Assembly: GCA_964459325.1 (NCBI GenBank)
Contig: CAYWKU010000006.1
Span: forward strand, 62,001 to 126,000
Origin: CAYWKU01 sp964459325
Lineage (GTDB): Bacteria > RBG-13-61-14 > CAYWKU01
Reading direction: 5' to 3'
DNA: 64,000 bases
Position 1 is the first letter of the stretch. Each line of letters opens with the position of its first letter. Shown piece after piece: positions 7,949 to 16,599 of the stretch. The notes under the pieces were generated by a model that was not told the origin of the DNA, ran no database searches, and was given only the letters and a program-made list of their open reading frames with translations. Made by a program: the position numbers and the translations under genes.

Positions 7949-8535
7949 TCGGACTCCTCCTCGGTTTCGGATTCCGTCGCATTTTCTTCGGAGCCGGCTT
8001 CTTCGGCTTTTTCATCCGAGCCTGTGGATTCGCTCTCGGACTCTTCACCACCCGGCTCTTCTCCCGCCGATTCTTCTCCCGCCGATTCTTCCCCCGCCGA
8101 TTCTTCCCCTGCCGCCTCCTCGGGACCGGTACTTTCAACCGCTTCGGAAGTTTCCTCTTTCTCTTTGGATACTTCCTCTTCCTCGGGCGCGGGAGCTTCC
8201 TCCTTCTTGTGTACCTTTTCGATGGAGGCCAGTTCCCGTTCGTCCACCTCTTCTTCCATTTTCACCGTGAGAAAACGGACTACACCTTCGGTCACGCGCA
8301 GGAGATACTCGACATCCTTAACCAGCATGGGAGGCGCCGCATACTTGAAAAACGTATAGTTGCCGCGAGAGTGCCTGTCAATATTGTATGCCAACTTCCT
8401 CACGCCCCACTGGTTGACTTCCGTCACCTTACCGCCACCTTTTTCGACTTCACCCTCGATGCGCGAAATAAGCTCGTTGACCTGCTCCTCGGGGAGGTCC
8501 GGCCTTAAGATGGTTCCGGTTTCATAAATACGCAT
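7945..8535 (-). CDS. rpsF: 30S ribosomal protein S6 with long acidic C-terminal extension
   Basis: The ATG at 8535 is preceded by AGGAGG at a 12-base distance and gives the canonical S6 start MRIYETGTILRPDL. Residues 1-95 are the S6 domain; S6 proteins are usually about 95-135 residues, but this one is 196. The tail (about 112-196) is Glu/Ser/Ala-rich and includes consecutive ESAGE units encoded by near-identical DNA at about 8050-8110. E. coli S6 has a post-translational poly-Glu tail; here an acidic tail appears to be genetically encoded. Its role is unknown. Confidence 0.96.
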   Translation of the reverse strand: MRIYETGTILRPDLPEEQVNELISRIEGEVEKGGGKVTEVNQWGVRKLAYNIDRHSRGNYTFFKYAAPPMLVKDVEYLLRVTEGVVRFLTVKMEEEVDERELASIEKVHKKEEAPAPEEEEVSKEKEETSEAVESTGPEEAAGEESAGEESAGEESAGEEPGGEESESESTGSDEKAEEAGSEENATESETEEESE

Positions 8536-8570
8536 TTTCAGCGTTATCCTCCTTTCGGGTTTAATAAGCC

Positions 8571-8600
8571 CCGGGCCTCCCGGTGGAGCGGAAGGCCCGG
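8571..8600 (-). promoter_or_regulatory. GC-rich hairpin in the rpsF leader, possible S6:S18 autoregulatory element
   Basis: CCGGGCCT (8571-8578) and AGGCCCGG (8593-8600) form a strong stem with a 14-base loop that can also pair internally. It sits about 35 bases upstream of the rpsF start codon. Many bacteria regulate this operon through an S6:S18-binding leader hairpin; the match to that motif has not been verified. Confidence 0.4.
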
Positions 8601-8621
8601 AGCAAGGAGTACACTTGGAAA

Positions 8622-8695
8622 GCCCGATATTTCGGGCCAATTTATCATGTAAGCACCGCTAAAGTGCTTAGCTGAGGAAAATGACCTTCAGGTCA
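8622..8695. repeat. Three short hairpins between hppA and rpsF
   Basis: GCCCGA/TCGGGC (8622-8637), TAAGCAC/GTGCTTA (8650-8670) and TGACCT/AGGTCA (8682-8695) are perfect inverted repeats in series after the hppA stop. None has a convincing T-tract, so they may be mRNA-processing or attenuation structures rather than terminators. Confidence 0.5.
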
Positions 8696-8706
8696 CTCTC
8701 CATATT

Positions 8707-10800
8707 TTACAACGGAAGGTGCATAAGGGCAACCACGGGCGCGATAACCAGGCTCACCACGCTGACAAGCTTGATGAGAATGTTCATGGTGGGCCCGCTG
8801 GTATCTTTGAACGGGTCGCCCACGGTATCGCCGACCACTGCCGCCTTATGTGCTTCGGAGCCCTTGCCGCCGTGCTGACCGGTTTCGATGTACTTCTTGG
8901 CGTTGTCCCACGCTCCGCCGGCATTGGCCATCATCAGCGCCAGGAACACGCCGCCCAGGGTAGTACCGGCGAGCAGGCCGCCCAGTGTGTTGGGACCGCC
9001 GATAAAGCCGACCACCACCGGCGTTACAATCGCTATCACGCCCGGCAATATCATCTGCTTCAGCGCCGCCTTGGTGGAAATATCCACGCAGCGAGCGGGG
9101 TCGGGCTTGGCCTTGCCTTCCATCAGTCCCGGGATTTCCTTGAACTGACGGCGAATCTCTTCAATCATCTCATTCGCCGCTTTGCCCACGCTGGACATTG
9201 TCAATGCCGCCACAAGGAAAGGCAGGATGCCGCCGAGGAACAGGCCGATTACCACGTTCGGATTGGTCACTCCGATATTCAGATAAGCTTGAAGTTTCTC
9301 CATCGCCATGCCGGTCTCTTCGGACCAGGTAAACAGCACCGACTGACTGTAGGCGCTGAACAGTGCCAGGGCCGTCAGAGCGGCGCTTCCGATGGCGAAA
9401 CCCTTTCCGATGGCCGCTGTGGTGTTGCCTTGCGCGTCGAGGGCGTCGGTGATTTCGCGAACCTCCGGCCCCAGCTCCGCCATTTCCGTTATGCCGCCGG
9501 CGTTGTCCGCCACCGGCCCGTAAGCGTCGACGCTCATGGTTATTCCCACGGTGGCCAGCATGCCCACCGCCGCGATGCCGATGCCGTACAGGCCGGCCTG
9601 CCAGAAACCGACGCCGATGGCCAGGCAGATGGCGATTATCGGCAAAGCGGTGGACTGCATACCGGTAGCCATGCCGCCGATAATGTTGGTTGCGGCTCCC
9701 GTTTCGCTCTGTTGAGCAATCTTACGGATTGGCCCCATGGCGGTGTAGTATTCCGAGAACAGCCCTATGGCTATACCCGCCAGAGTGCCCAGCAACACTG
9801 CCCAGAAGATTCCGTCCACGCTGATACCCTCCGCGCTCAGGCCGAAGATGCGGCCCAGAACGAAGGTGCCTATCAAAAACAGGGCAGCGGCAATGAAAGT
9901 GGAGTACCGCAAAGCCGCCGCCGGGCCGGTTTTCGCCAGAATCTTCATGCTGAGTATACCTATCAGACTGGCTATAATGCCGACCGAAACCAGCACCAGG
10001 GGATAAGCCATCCAGGCCAGCCTGTCGGCGCCGGGGATGACGGCCCAGGTTGCGCCGATGGCCATGGTAGCCACGATGGCCCCGACGTAACTTTCGAAAA
10101 TATCGGCGCCCATGCCGGCGATGTCACCCACATTGTCACCCACGTTATCGGCGATAACACCGGGGTTGCGGGGGTCGTCCTCCGGGATTCCGGCTTCCAC
10201 CTTACCGACCAGGTCGGCCCCGACGTCGGCGGCCTTCGTATAAATACCGCCTCCCATGCGGGCGAACAGCGCAATGGAACTCGCCCCCATGGCGAAGCCG
10301 TTGATAAACTGTGCCTGCGAGGGTTCGCCGCCGAAAACCTTAATGAAAACCAGGTACCAGACGCCCACGCCGAGCATTCCCAGGCTTGCCACGCTGAGGC
10401 CCATCACTGTGCCGCTGTTGAAGGCCACCGCGAGCGCTTTGGCCATTCCCTTATCCTTTGCGGCCCAACTCGTGCGGACGTTGCCGATGGTGGCGGCGCT
10501 CATTCCCAGGAACCCCGCCAGCATCGAGCAGATGGCTCCGGTAAGGAACGCTATGCTTGTCCACAGGTCGCGCTGCCACAACAGAAGCAGAAATACCACC
10601 ACTATGAAAATCGCCAGATTCATGTATTGCCGTTTGAGGAATACCATGGCGCCTTCGTGGATCTGCTTCGCCAGCTCCTTCATCCGGTCGGTGCCTTCCG
10701 GGGCCTTCTTCAGCCACACGAAAATCAGCAGGCCTACCAACAGCCCGAGCACCGCTCCCGGAATCGAAAGAATCCATCCGAGATTAGCCAGTTGTTCCAA
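8707..10800 (-). CDS. hppA: Membrane-bound ion-translocating pyrophosphatase, K+-dependent type
   Basis: 697 residues, about 15-16 membrane segments. Couples hydrolysis of pyrophosphate to H+ and/or Na+ export. The substrate motif DVGADLVGKVE is followed by the conserved acidic stretch ending DNVGDNVGD, and the C-terminus carries GDTVGDPFKDTSGP. Around residue 460 the motif reads GNTTAAIGKG; K+-independent enzymes have Lys at the second Ala, so this is the K+-dependent class, which includes both Na+ and H+ pumps. It starts with TTG at 10800 behind AGGAGGG with 7-base spacing. It lies between pth and rpsF, a place often held by ychF. Confidence 0.96.
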   Translation of the reverse strand: MEQLANLGWILSIPGAVLGLLVGLLIFVWLKKAPEGTDRMKELAKQIHEGAMVFLKRQYMNLAIFIVVVFLLLLWQRDLWTSIAFLTGAICSMLAGFLGMSAATIGNVRTSWAAKDKGMAKALAVAFNSGTVMGLSVASLGMLGVGVWYLVFIKVFGGEPSQAQFINGFAMGASSIALFARMGGGIYTKAADVGADLVGKVEAGIPEDDPRNPGVIADNVGDNVGDIAGMGADIFESYVGAIVATMAIGATWAVIPGADRLAWMAYPLVLVSVGIIASLIGILSMKILAKTGPAAALRYSTFIAAALFLIGTFVLGRIFGLSAEGISVDGIFWAVLLGTLAGIAIGLFSEYYTAMGPIRKIAQQSETGAATNIIGGMATGMQSTALPIIAICLAIGVGFWQAGLYGIGIAAVGMLATVGITMSVDAYGPVADNAGGITEMAELGPEVREITDALDAQGNTTAAIGKGFAIGSAALTALALFSAYSQSVLFTWSEETGMAMEKLQAYLNIGVTNPNVVIGLFLGGILPFLVAALTMSSVGKAANEMIEEIRRQFKEIPGLMEGKAKPDPARCVDISTKAALKQMILPGVIAIVTPVVVGFIGGPNTLGGLLAGTTLGGVFLALMMANAGGAWDNAKKYIETGQHGGKGSEAHKAAVVGDTVGDPFKDTSGPTMNILIKLVSVVSLVIAPVVALMHLPL

Positions 10801-10860
10801 TTACTTGCCCTCCTTTTTCCAATATTTTTTAAAATTAAGGGTCAATTCCCTTTATCGGCG

Positions 10861-11442
10861 TTAATTGAATGCGTTCATCGCCTCTTCGAGGTTCCGGGTG
10901 AATATAGCAGAAAGCGCATCCGCCGCCACCGGCAGTACCTGATTACGGAATATAACAAGCTCGGAAGGGGTGAAATCCTCGAGCACATAGTCCGTAACGG
11001 ATTTCCCCCCCGAGGGCCGGTCAATCCCGATTCTCAGGCGAATGTAATCCCGGCTGCCGAGAGCGTTGCATATGCTTTCCAATCCTTTATGACCTCCCGT
11101 GCCGCCTCCCGATTTTATCCTTATCTTCCCAAGTGGCAGGTCAAGGTCGTCGTGAATAACCACCATTTCGGAAGTGTTAACACCTAGTTTCCTGACCGCT
11201 TGAGACACGCTCCTGCCGGAGCGGTTCATGAATGTACGCGGTTTTAGAATAGCCACCTCTTCCCCGGTGTACAGCTTCTCCGAGATGAACCAGGCGAGGT
11301 ATTTTTTCTTATATCCGGGAGACTTTTCTCCGCGGCCCGCGGCGAGTTTCGCCAGAAACCCGTCCGCGGCCATAAAGCCTGCATTATGCCTCGTTTTTTC
11401 GTATTTCTTGCCGGGATTTCCCAGCCCGGCCACCAGTTTCAC
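10861..11442 (-). CDS. pth: Peptidyl-tRNA hydrolase
   Basis: 193 residues, standard size. Recycles peptidyl-tRNA released from stalled ribosomes. Motifs: GLGNPG at the N-terminus, TRHNAG with the catalytic His (about residue 19), HDDLDLPLG with the catalytic Asp, and KSGGGTGGHKGL. The start is GTG at 11442 behind GGAG. It follows rplY by 25 bp, the conserved rplY-pth pair. Confidence 0.98.
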   Translation of the reverse strand: MKLVAGLGNPGKKYEKTRHNAGFMAADGFLAKLAAGRGEKSPGYKKKYLAWFISEKLYTGEEVAILKPRTFMNRSGRSVSQAVRKLGVNTSEMVVIHDDLDLPLGKIRIKSGGGTGGHKGLESICNALGSRDYIRLRIGIDRPSGGKSVTDYVLEDFTPSELVIFRNQVLPVAADALSAIFTRNLEEAMNAFN

Positions 11443-11467
11443 GAGAACGCTCCAACTATCCGATATA

Positions 11468-12166
11468 TCAGGAGGATTCTTCTCCCGACTTTTCGCCTTT
11501 CTCTTCTCCTTCCGCTTTCTCGGAGGCGGCGGCTTCCGCCCCTTCTCCTTCCGCGGCCTCGGCGGCTTCTTCCTCTTCTTCCTCGGCAGAAGCCGCGATA
11601 GCCTCGACCCTCGGAGCCACTACGCTGGCCACCGTATACTCCAAATCCTCGATGCACTCGGCGCCTTCCGGCATGGTTACATCCTTAACGTGTATGCTCT
11701 CACCCAGATTAAGTTCCGTAACGTCCACCTCCAACTCCCGGGGAATATTTCTTGGCAGACACCGTACGTTGATGCTGTAAAGCACCTGTTGCAAAATACC
11801 GCCCGCTTTTGTCCCTACTGCGAGGCCTTTGAGTTTGAGGGGAACTTCCACATCCAACGGCACGCCCAGGTCGATGCCGATGAAATCCACGTGTATAACC
11901 TTGCTCTTTATCGGGTCCCGCTGAAGGTCCTTTATCATCACCGTGTGCTCTTCGCCCCCGTTCTGCCCTTCAACCGTCAGGTTTATCAGCGTATTACGGC
12001 CTTTTTCAAGAGCTTCGTAAAGACTTTCACCCCTTACGGCAATGGAGATTGTAGGCTCACCCTTTTTGTACATTACGGCGGGTATATTGCCCTCTCGCCG
12101 GGTTCTCCTCGCCGGGCCTTTGCCCGATGTGTTCCTTACTTTCGCTTGCAGCTTCAATTGTTCCAT
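11468..12166 (-). CDS. rplY: 50S ribosomal protein L25/Ctc (TL5 type) with acidic tail
   Basis: 232 residues. The N-terminal L25 domain (1-92) binds 5S rRNA and begins LKLQAKVRNTSGKGPARRTR; the Ctc beta domain follows (about 95-185). The tail (about 190-232) is Glu/Ala/Lys-rich and low in complexity, comparable to the tail on S6 encoded nearby. General-stress Ctc proteins share the two-domain layout. Located between prs and pth as in many bacteria. Confidence 0.96.
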   Translation of the reverse strand: MEQLKLQAKVRNTSGKGPARRTRREGNIPAVMYKKGEPTISIAVRGESLYEALEKGRNTLINLTVEGQNGGEEHTVMIKDLQRDPIKSKVIHVDFIGIDLGVPLDVEVPLKLKGLAVGTKAGGILQQVLYSINVRCLPRNIPRELEVDVTELNLGESIHVKDVTMPEGAECIEDLEYTVASVVAPRVEAIAASAEEEEEEAAEAAEGEGAEAAASEKAEGEEKGEKSGEESS

Positions 12167-12198
12167 TGGTGTAAACTCCCTGAATATTTACCGTCGAA

Positions 12199-13137
12199 TC
12201 ACGCAAAAAGACTGGTGACCGATTCGCCGGTGTGAATTCTTCTAATAGTCTCGGCCAAGAGTCCCGCTATGCTTACCACTTTCACCTTATCATGCGGCCC
12301 GGTATCGGGCAGTGGAATAGTGTCGGTAACTATGACTTCCTCGATGACCGAATCGTGAACTTTCTGTAATCCGTCGCTGGAAAACACCGGATGCACCGCC
12401 GCAGCGCATACTTTCAAAGCGCCCCGCTCCTTCAAAACGTTCGCGGCGCGGGTAATGCTTCCGGCGGTGTCGATAATATCGTCGATTATAAGGCACGTGC
12501 GGTCCCTGACTTCGCCGACCACGTTAAGCACCTCGGCCTTGTCGACGTTTCCGGTGCGCCTTTTGTCTATGATGGCAAGCTCAGCGCCGAGCCGTGTGGC
12601 GTAAGCCCTGGCGCGAGCCACGCCGCCGGTATCGGGGCTCACCACCGTAAGTCTCTCGAAGTTGTTTTCCTTGAAGAAATCGAGCATCACCGGGAGGGCG
12701 TACAGGTGGTCCACCGGAATATCGAAAAATCCCTGAATTGCTTCGGCGTGCAGGTCCATGGTTATAACCCTTCCGGCCCCCGCTACGGTAACCAAATCCG
12801 CAACCAGCTTGGCGGTAATGGGTATTCTCGGCTGGTCTTTCTTTTCACTGCGCGCATAAGCATAATACGGCATGACCGCGGTGATGCTGGAGGCGCTGGC
12901 ACGCTTGCAGGCGTCCAGCACTATCAACAATTCCATGAGGTTATCGTTTACCGGCCGTGAGCAGGACTGAATTACAAACACGTCGCGCTTGCGGATGTTT
13001 TCTTCAACCTTCACGAACGTGTTATCGTTCGCAAACTTGAATATTTCCATCGGCGAAAGCGGAATATTGAGGTTTTCGGAAATTTTTTCCGCAAGCGGCC
13101 TGTTCGCTGTCCCCGATAACAGAACAAGTCTTTCCAT
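12199..13137 (-). CDS. prs: Ribose-phosphate pyrophosphokinase (PRPP synthase)
   Basis: 312 residues. Makes PRPP from ribose 5-phosphate and ATP for nucleotide, His and Trp synthesis. Class I signatures are present: FANDN near the N-terminus, YYAYARSEKKDQPR (ATP/flexible region), the catalytic KRR in IDKRRTG and the PRPP loop IIDDIIDTAGSIT. It lies directly downstream of the tRNA-Gln gene and upstream of rplY. Confidence 0.98.
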   Translation of the reverse strand: MERLVLLSGTANRPLAEKISENLNIPLSPMEIFKFANDNTFVKVEENIRKRDVFVIQSCSRPVNDNLMELLIVLDACKRASASSITAVMPYYAYARSEKKDQPRIPITAKLVADLVTVAGAGRVITMDLHAEAIQGFFDIPVDHLYALPVMLDFFKENNFERLTVVSPDTGGVARARAYATRLGAELAIIDKRRTGNVDKAEVLNVVGEVRDRTCLIIDDIIDTAGSITRAANVLKERGALKVCAAAVHPVFSSDGLQKVHDSVIEEVIVTDTIPLPDTGPHDKVKVVSIAGLLAETIRRIHTGESVTSLFA

Positions 13138-13193
13138 AATTTATTTCCTCAAGGTCAGGTTTTAATGTTAATGACTCCGGAAAGTATACGGAA

Positions 13194-13264
13194 CTGGGGC
13201 GGGTGGATTCGAACCACCGATGTGGGTTCCAAAGACCCATGACTTGCCACTTGTCGACGCCCCA
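13194..13264 (-). tRNA. tRNA-Gln (anticodon TTG)
   Basis: Minus strand 71 nt. Acceptor TGGGGCG pairs with CGCCCCA, discriminator G. The anticodon stem TGGGT/ACCCA encloses loop CTTTGGA with anticodon TTG. The T arm GGTGG-TTCGAAT-CCACC is canonical. CCA is not encoded. It lies between spoVG and prs, an arrangement also seen in deltaproteobacteria. Confidence 0.95.
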
Positions 13265-13294
13265 GTTGTATGCTCGTTTTACAGTCGTTTTACT

Positions 13295-13645
13295 TCAGAC
13301 GCTGCTTTCCCCGGTCGTCGTGGCAGCGGCTTCGTCTCCACCGTCATCGGAGGACATCGCCCTTACCGGAATGTCCGCCTCCAGGCCCAGTTTTTTGGCC
13401 TCTTCAAAATAAGCATCCATGACTATGGTTTCTATCATGTTCCGGGTTTCAACATTCAACGGATGAGCGGTATCCTTGAAAGTGCCGTCCTTCCGCTTTT
13501 TACTGGGCATGGCAACGAACAGCCCGGAATTTCCATGGATTATCTTCAAGTCCCTCACCACAAAGCAATTGTCGAAGGTTATAGTGGCGAAAGCCTTAAG
13601 CTTGTCCTCGTTGACCGGGAACACCTTCACCTCTGTTATTTCCAT
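13295..13645 (-). CDS. spoVG: SpoVG family RNA/DNA-binding regulator
   Basis: 116 residues from the ATG at 13645, chosen because AGGGAGGAG lies just upstream and it yields the canonical N-terminus MEITEVKVFPV. The core (1-85) includes LKAFATITFDNCFVVRDLKI and GLFVAMPSKK, typical of SpoVG. The C-terminus is a short low-complexity acidic/Thr tail. SpoVG proteins bind nucleic acid and have pleiotropic regulatory roles also outside spore formers; there is no sign of sporulation here. The neighbours ispE and prs match the context known from Bacillus. Confidence 0.97.
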   Translation of the reverse strand: MEITEVKVFPVNEDKLKAFATITFDNCFVVRDLKIIHGNSGLFVAMPSKKRKDGTFKDTAHPLNVETRNMIETIVMDAYFEEAKKLGLEADIPVRAMSSDDGGDEAAATTTGESSV

Positions 13646-13662
13646 CAGCTCCTCCCTTTGCC

Positions 13663-14532
13663 TTAACAACGGCTGTCAGATAACATCCTGGCCGTAAATA
13701 CATTTAGTTTGTGTTCTTTGCCCAGTGTCTCTCCGGCCTCAACGGCTGTTTCGACGTCACGGTACACACCGAATATAGTGGCGCCGCTTCCCGACATCAA
13801 GGCCGCCATAGCGCCGGCTTCCGAAACCTCTTGCTTAACTTTCTCCAATAGAGGGTAACGTTGAAACACCGGTTTTTCCAAGTGGTTCACTATCCTTATA
13901 CCCTCTAAATCAGGATAAAAGATAGTATTTTCATTTTCCACAGTTGTCAAGGGGAAATTGTTGTACGCCCACTCCGTGGATACCTCGAAGCCCGGGTCGA
14001 TGATTAAGTAAACCCAATCACCGGGCACCCATGCGGGAGTAACCTTCTCCCCCCTGCCTTCCACCCATGCGGGGGAGCGCTGCAACAAAAACGGCACGTC
14101 GCTCCCTACTCCCAGTCCAATTTCCGCCAACCGGGCTGCGTCGAGCGGATTTCCCGTCAAGCGGTTCAACGCCCTCAGTGCCGCTGCGGCATTGCCTGAG
14201 CCTCCCGCCAACCCTCCTCCCGGAGGTATCCGCTTGGTTATATCTATCTTAACTCCCCGTTTTTCCTCTACTTTTTCAAGAAACCCCTTCGCCGCCTTCC
14301 AGGCGATGTTATCTTCGCCGGAAGGTACTCGCGCGTCATCGCACATACACTCGATGTTTCCGTCATCGGTCAATTCCACCGTAACATCATCGCCGAGGTC
14401 GAGCTGAATCATGAGCGAGCGGATGTCATGGTATCCGTCGGGCCTCTTCCTGAGCACCTCGAGGCTCAGGTTCAGCTTGGCAGGCGAAAACTCCCGCGAT
14501 TTCGCTGACTTATCCATTTTTATTTCAGACAA
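13663..14532 (-). CDS. ispE: 4-diphosphocytidyl-2-C-methyl-D-erythritol kinase
   Basis: GHMP kinase of the MEP isoprenoid pathway, about 285 residues. N-terminal SPAKLNLSLEVLRKRPDGYH and the ATP loop PPGGGLAGGSGNAAAALR (about 105-122) are diagnostic; MSGSGATIFGVY is the third GHMP motif. The first possible start is TTG at 14532; an ATG five codons on (14517) is equally likely, and neither has a clear Shine-Dalgarno. Stops 17 bp before spoVG. Confidence 0.96.
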   Translation of the reverse strand: MSEIKMDKSAKSREFSPAKLNLSLEVLRKRPDGYHDIRSLMIQLDLGDDVTVELTDDGNIECMCDDARVPSGEDNIAWKAAKGFLEKVEEKRGVKIDITKRIPPGGGLAGGSGNAAAALRALNRLTGNPLDAARLAEIGLGVGSDVPFLLQRSPAWVEGRGEKVTPAWVPGDWVYLIIDPGFEVSTEWAYNNFPLTTVENENTIFYPDLEGIRIVNHLEKPVFQRYPLLEKVKQEVSEAGAMAALMSGSGATIFGVYRDVETAVEAGETLGKEHKLNVFTARMLSDSRC

Positions 14533-14561
14533 TCAATCGGGGACGGCCGTTCTCCCGGCTG

Positions 14562-14828
14562 CTATACCTCTATAACCCTGTACATGTAGTAAGGATGATA
14601 CTGGACTATCCATGAAGGAATGCTGCCGTAATTGAACTCCATGGTGACCTTTATTCTTTCATTGTCCTCATTTTTATTTTTTTGCCGCACGAGCAGGCTT
14701 TTCAGCTTTTCATCGAGCTCGGTAAGGGTTTTTCCTTCGGCTCGAAGCTGTCCGTTATCGGTCTTCCACCGACCATCTTCGTAATTCAGCACAAAATGGA
14801 GATTTGTTAAATGCCTCTTACTTGACAA
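14562..14828 (-). CDS. Small uncharacterised protein, TTG start overlapping the transporter gene
   Basis: 88 residues if translation starts at the TTG at 14828, which is preceded by GGAGGT with a 5-base gap, all inside the last codons of the upstream transporter gene (11-bp overlap). No ATG gives a sensible start. The protein is soluble, with a short amphipathic helix (LTELDEKLKSLLV) and a Tyr-rich C-terminus ending PSWIVQYHPYYMYRVIEV. I do not recognise the family. The overlap implies translational coupling to the UPF0324 transporter. Confidence 0.65.
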   Translation of the reverse strand: MSSKRHLTNLHFVLNYEDGRWKTDNGQLRAEGKTLTELDEKLKSLLVRQKNKNEDNERIKVTMEFNYGSIPSWIVQYHPYYMYRVIEV

Positions 14829-16275
14829 GGGGCACCTCCATTCCGTGATGGAAAATCCACGCCAGTATCCAGCCAATGGGAATGATGATAATCAGCAAAG
14901 ACAATCCGTAATAGACCGTAAGTTTGCCCATACCTTCCCTGGCCAGTGTCTTGAATTCGGTAACCAGCCCGATGCTGGTAAATGTGAGCATAAAGAACAG
15001 GTGCCTCATGGGGCCTTCGATAGGGTGTACCCCCCATTTTATAGCCTCCGGAGAGATGATATTGGCCAATCCTATCCCCATGACGGCGAACCAGGCCACG
15101 AAGTACCCCAGAACGAACTTCGGAAACCTCCACCATATCTCCCTTTTAGGCACTTTTTCATCGGACTTTCGCTCAACGAAATACAACCACACCACCGCCA
15201 GCACAAACGCCCAGATGCCTATAAACATGTCTATCCAGATTTTGGTCATGACGGCGCCCGAAGTAATCCAGCCCTCCTGCCATTGTTCCCCGAGTTCCTC
15301 GGCCGCCCTGGTGCGCATCAACTCGTCGGTCACCGCGCCGGCGGCCGCGTCGGCGCCGTCTGTTTTCACCGTAAGCCCGATACTTGCCGCGGCGGCCATC
15401 GGCTCATCGAACCAGGGGGTGTAGGTCAAAAGAGGAGGCAGGATAACCAACTCGAACACGGCGTAAACCACAATCAGGCTGGACACCATGACCGGCACTA
15501 TGGGCCTGGCCCTGATGGCTCCACCGGTGGCGACGGAAGCGGAAACGCCGCAGATGGACACGCCGGAGGCCATGGTGGCCGCCCATTCCCGGGATAGCTT
15601 GAAGACCTTTCTTCCAAAAGTATAAACCAGGGGCCAGAACAGCATGTAAGCTGCGATGGTGGCGCAGCAGCCCACAATCAAAAGCTCAAAGGCATACCCC
15701 GTGGCGTCCATCGCTTTGAAACCCAGCTTCGTCCCAAGGCAGACGATGGCTATCTTTATGAACCACTCGGGCCGGGCCGCCGTCCGCAAAAACTCCCTCA
15801 CTCTCTGAGGAGCCAGGTTGCCGATAATAAGCCCGAGTATCAGGGCCGCGATATAATGAGCGCCGCCGATGGAAAGGCTCCATTCCAAACCGTATTTTTT
15901 CTGGTCGATGGAGGTGCCCTGAATGTACAGGTTTCTTGAGGCCACGTAGACAATCGCGGTCAAAATAAAGATTATCGTCCACGCTATGAAATATTTCTTG
16001 ACGTTCATCTTCATAGCGTAAGCGCCGAAGCAGGTAACGAGGGTGAAAATAATGTATGAAACAACCAGGGCTCCGACGCCGGACAATAATTCCGGGTGGT
16101 CGGCGGCCAGCGAATCTTTTATGGAAAGCCACTTGGGGAAACCTATTATCCATCCGGTGAGGTCAATGCTGGTGGCCGCCGCGACCAGTCCCAACACAAC
16201 GAAGAACAGCCCTATCCAGAAAGACCACCAGTCCTCGGTGGCGAACATCCCGGTATGCCATCTTCTTTGCTTCAT
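14818..16275 (-). CDS. UPF0324 (YeiH-like) family membrane protein, putative sulfate/sulfite exporter
   Basis: About 485 residues with roughly 11-12 membrane segments. The conserved core motif SICGVSASVATGGA and IGNLAPQ are typical of the family, often annotated as putative sulfate exporter; the substrate is not firmly known. Longer than E. coli YeiH because of an N-terminal extra segment and a hydrophilic loop (about 285-325). The ATG at 16275 is chosen over the GTG one codon earlier because of GAGGAGGG spacing. It is flanked by two tiny genes on the same strand, probably one operon. Confidence 0.88.
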   Translation of the reverse strand: MKQRRWHTGMFATEDWWSFWIGLFFVVLGLVAAATSIDLTGWIIGFPKWLSIKDSLAADHPELLSGVGALVVSYIIFTLVTCFGAYAMKMNVKKYFIAWTIIFILTAIVYVASRNLYIQGTSIDQKKYGLEWSLSIGGAHYIAALILGLIIGNLAPQRVREFLRTAARPEWFIKIAIVCLGTKLGFKAMDATGYAFELLIVGCCATIAAYMLFWPLVYTFGRKVFKLSREWAATMASGVSICGVSASVATGGAIRARPIVPVMVSSLIVVYAVFELVILPPLLTYTPWFDEPMAAAASIGLTVKTDGADAAAGAVTDELMRTRAAEELGEQWQEGWITSGAVMTKIWIDMFIGIWAFVLAVVWLYFVERKSDEKVPKREIWWRFPKFVLGYFVAWFAVMGIGLANIISPEAIKWGVHPIEGPMRHLFFMLTFTSIGLVTEFKTLAREGMGKLTVYYGLSLLIIIIPIGWILAWIFHHGMEVPLVK

Positions 16276-16331
16276 CACGGCCCTCCTCGTGACTGCAAAA
16301 GAAAATACTTGAAATTAATAAATTTTTACTG

Positions 16332-16481
16332 CTACAGGATAAAGATGTTCACAAGTGCTCCCAAAATAACCAGTGCGACAATACCGATGCCGAGCGACCA
16401 TTTAACCAGCTTGCTCTCCCATTCCTCCCAGGGCTCGGCCTCTTTGCCCATTTCTTCCTGAAGCTTAACTTCCTCTTCCAT
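16332..16481 (-). CDS. 49-residue single-pass membrane protein upstream of the UPF0324 gene
   Basis: ATG at 16481 behind GGAGG. The product has an acidic N-terminal half (MEEEVKLQEEMGKEAEPWEE), a Trp-containing amphipathic stretch, and one membrane helix (about residues 27-48, WSLGIGIVALVILGALVNIF) ending with the stop at 16332. It lies 56 bp upstream of the transporter on the same strand. Small single-pass proteins often act as subunits or regulators of transporters; that role is an inference. Unannotated small genes like this are easily missed. Confidence 0.7.
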   Translation of the reverse strand: MEEEVKLQEEMGKEAEPWEEWESKLVKWSLGIGIVALVILGALVNIFIL

Positions 16482-16599
16482 GAGAAGCCTCCTTGCCAAC
16501 CGGGTAATGCCCTATTACTACCTTAAAAACGGTTTTTCATCAAGCCCGGGATTCGTTCATGGCGGACCCACCCGGGCGAGCCCGAAAGGCTTACGAAGC

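Noticed and set aside
8719..11187. 822-codon plus-strand frame opposite hppA and pth
   Set aside because: His/Gly/Arg-rich antisense of a clear, fully conserved hppA gene; no family resemblance.
13295..13645. spoVG taken as a sign of endospore formation
   Set aside because: SpoVG is common in non-sporulating bacteria and no sporulation genes are seen.
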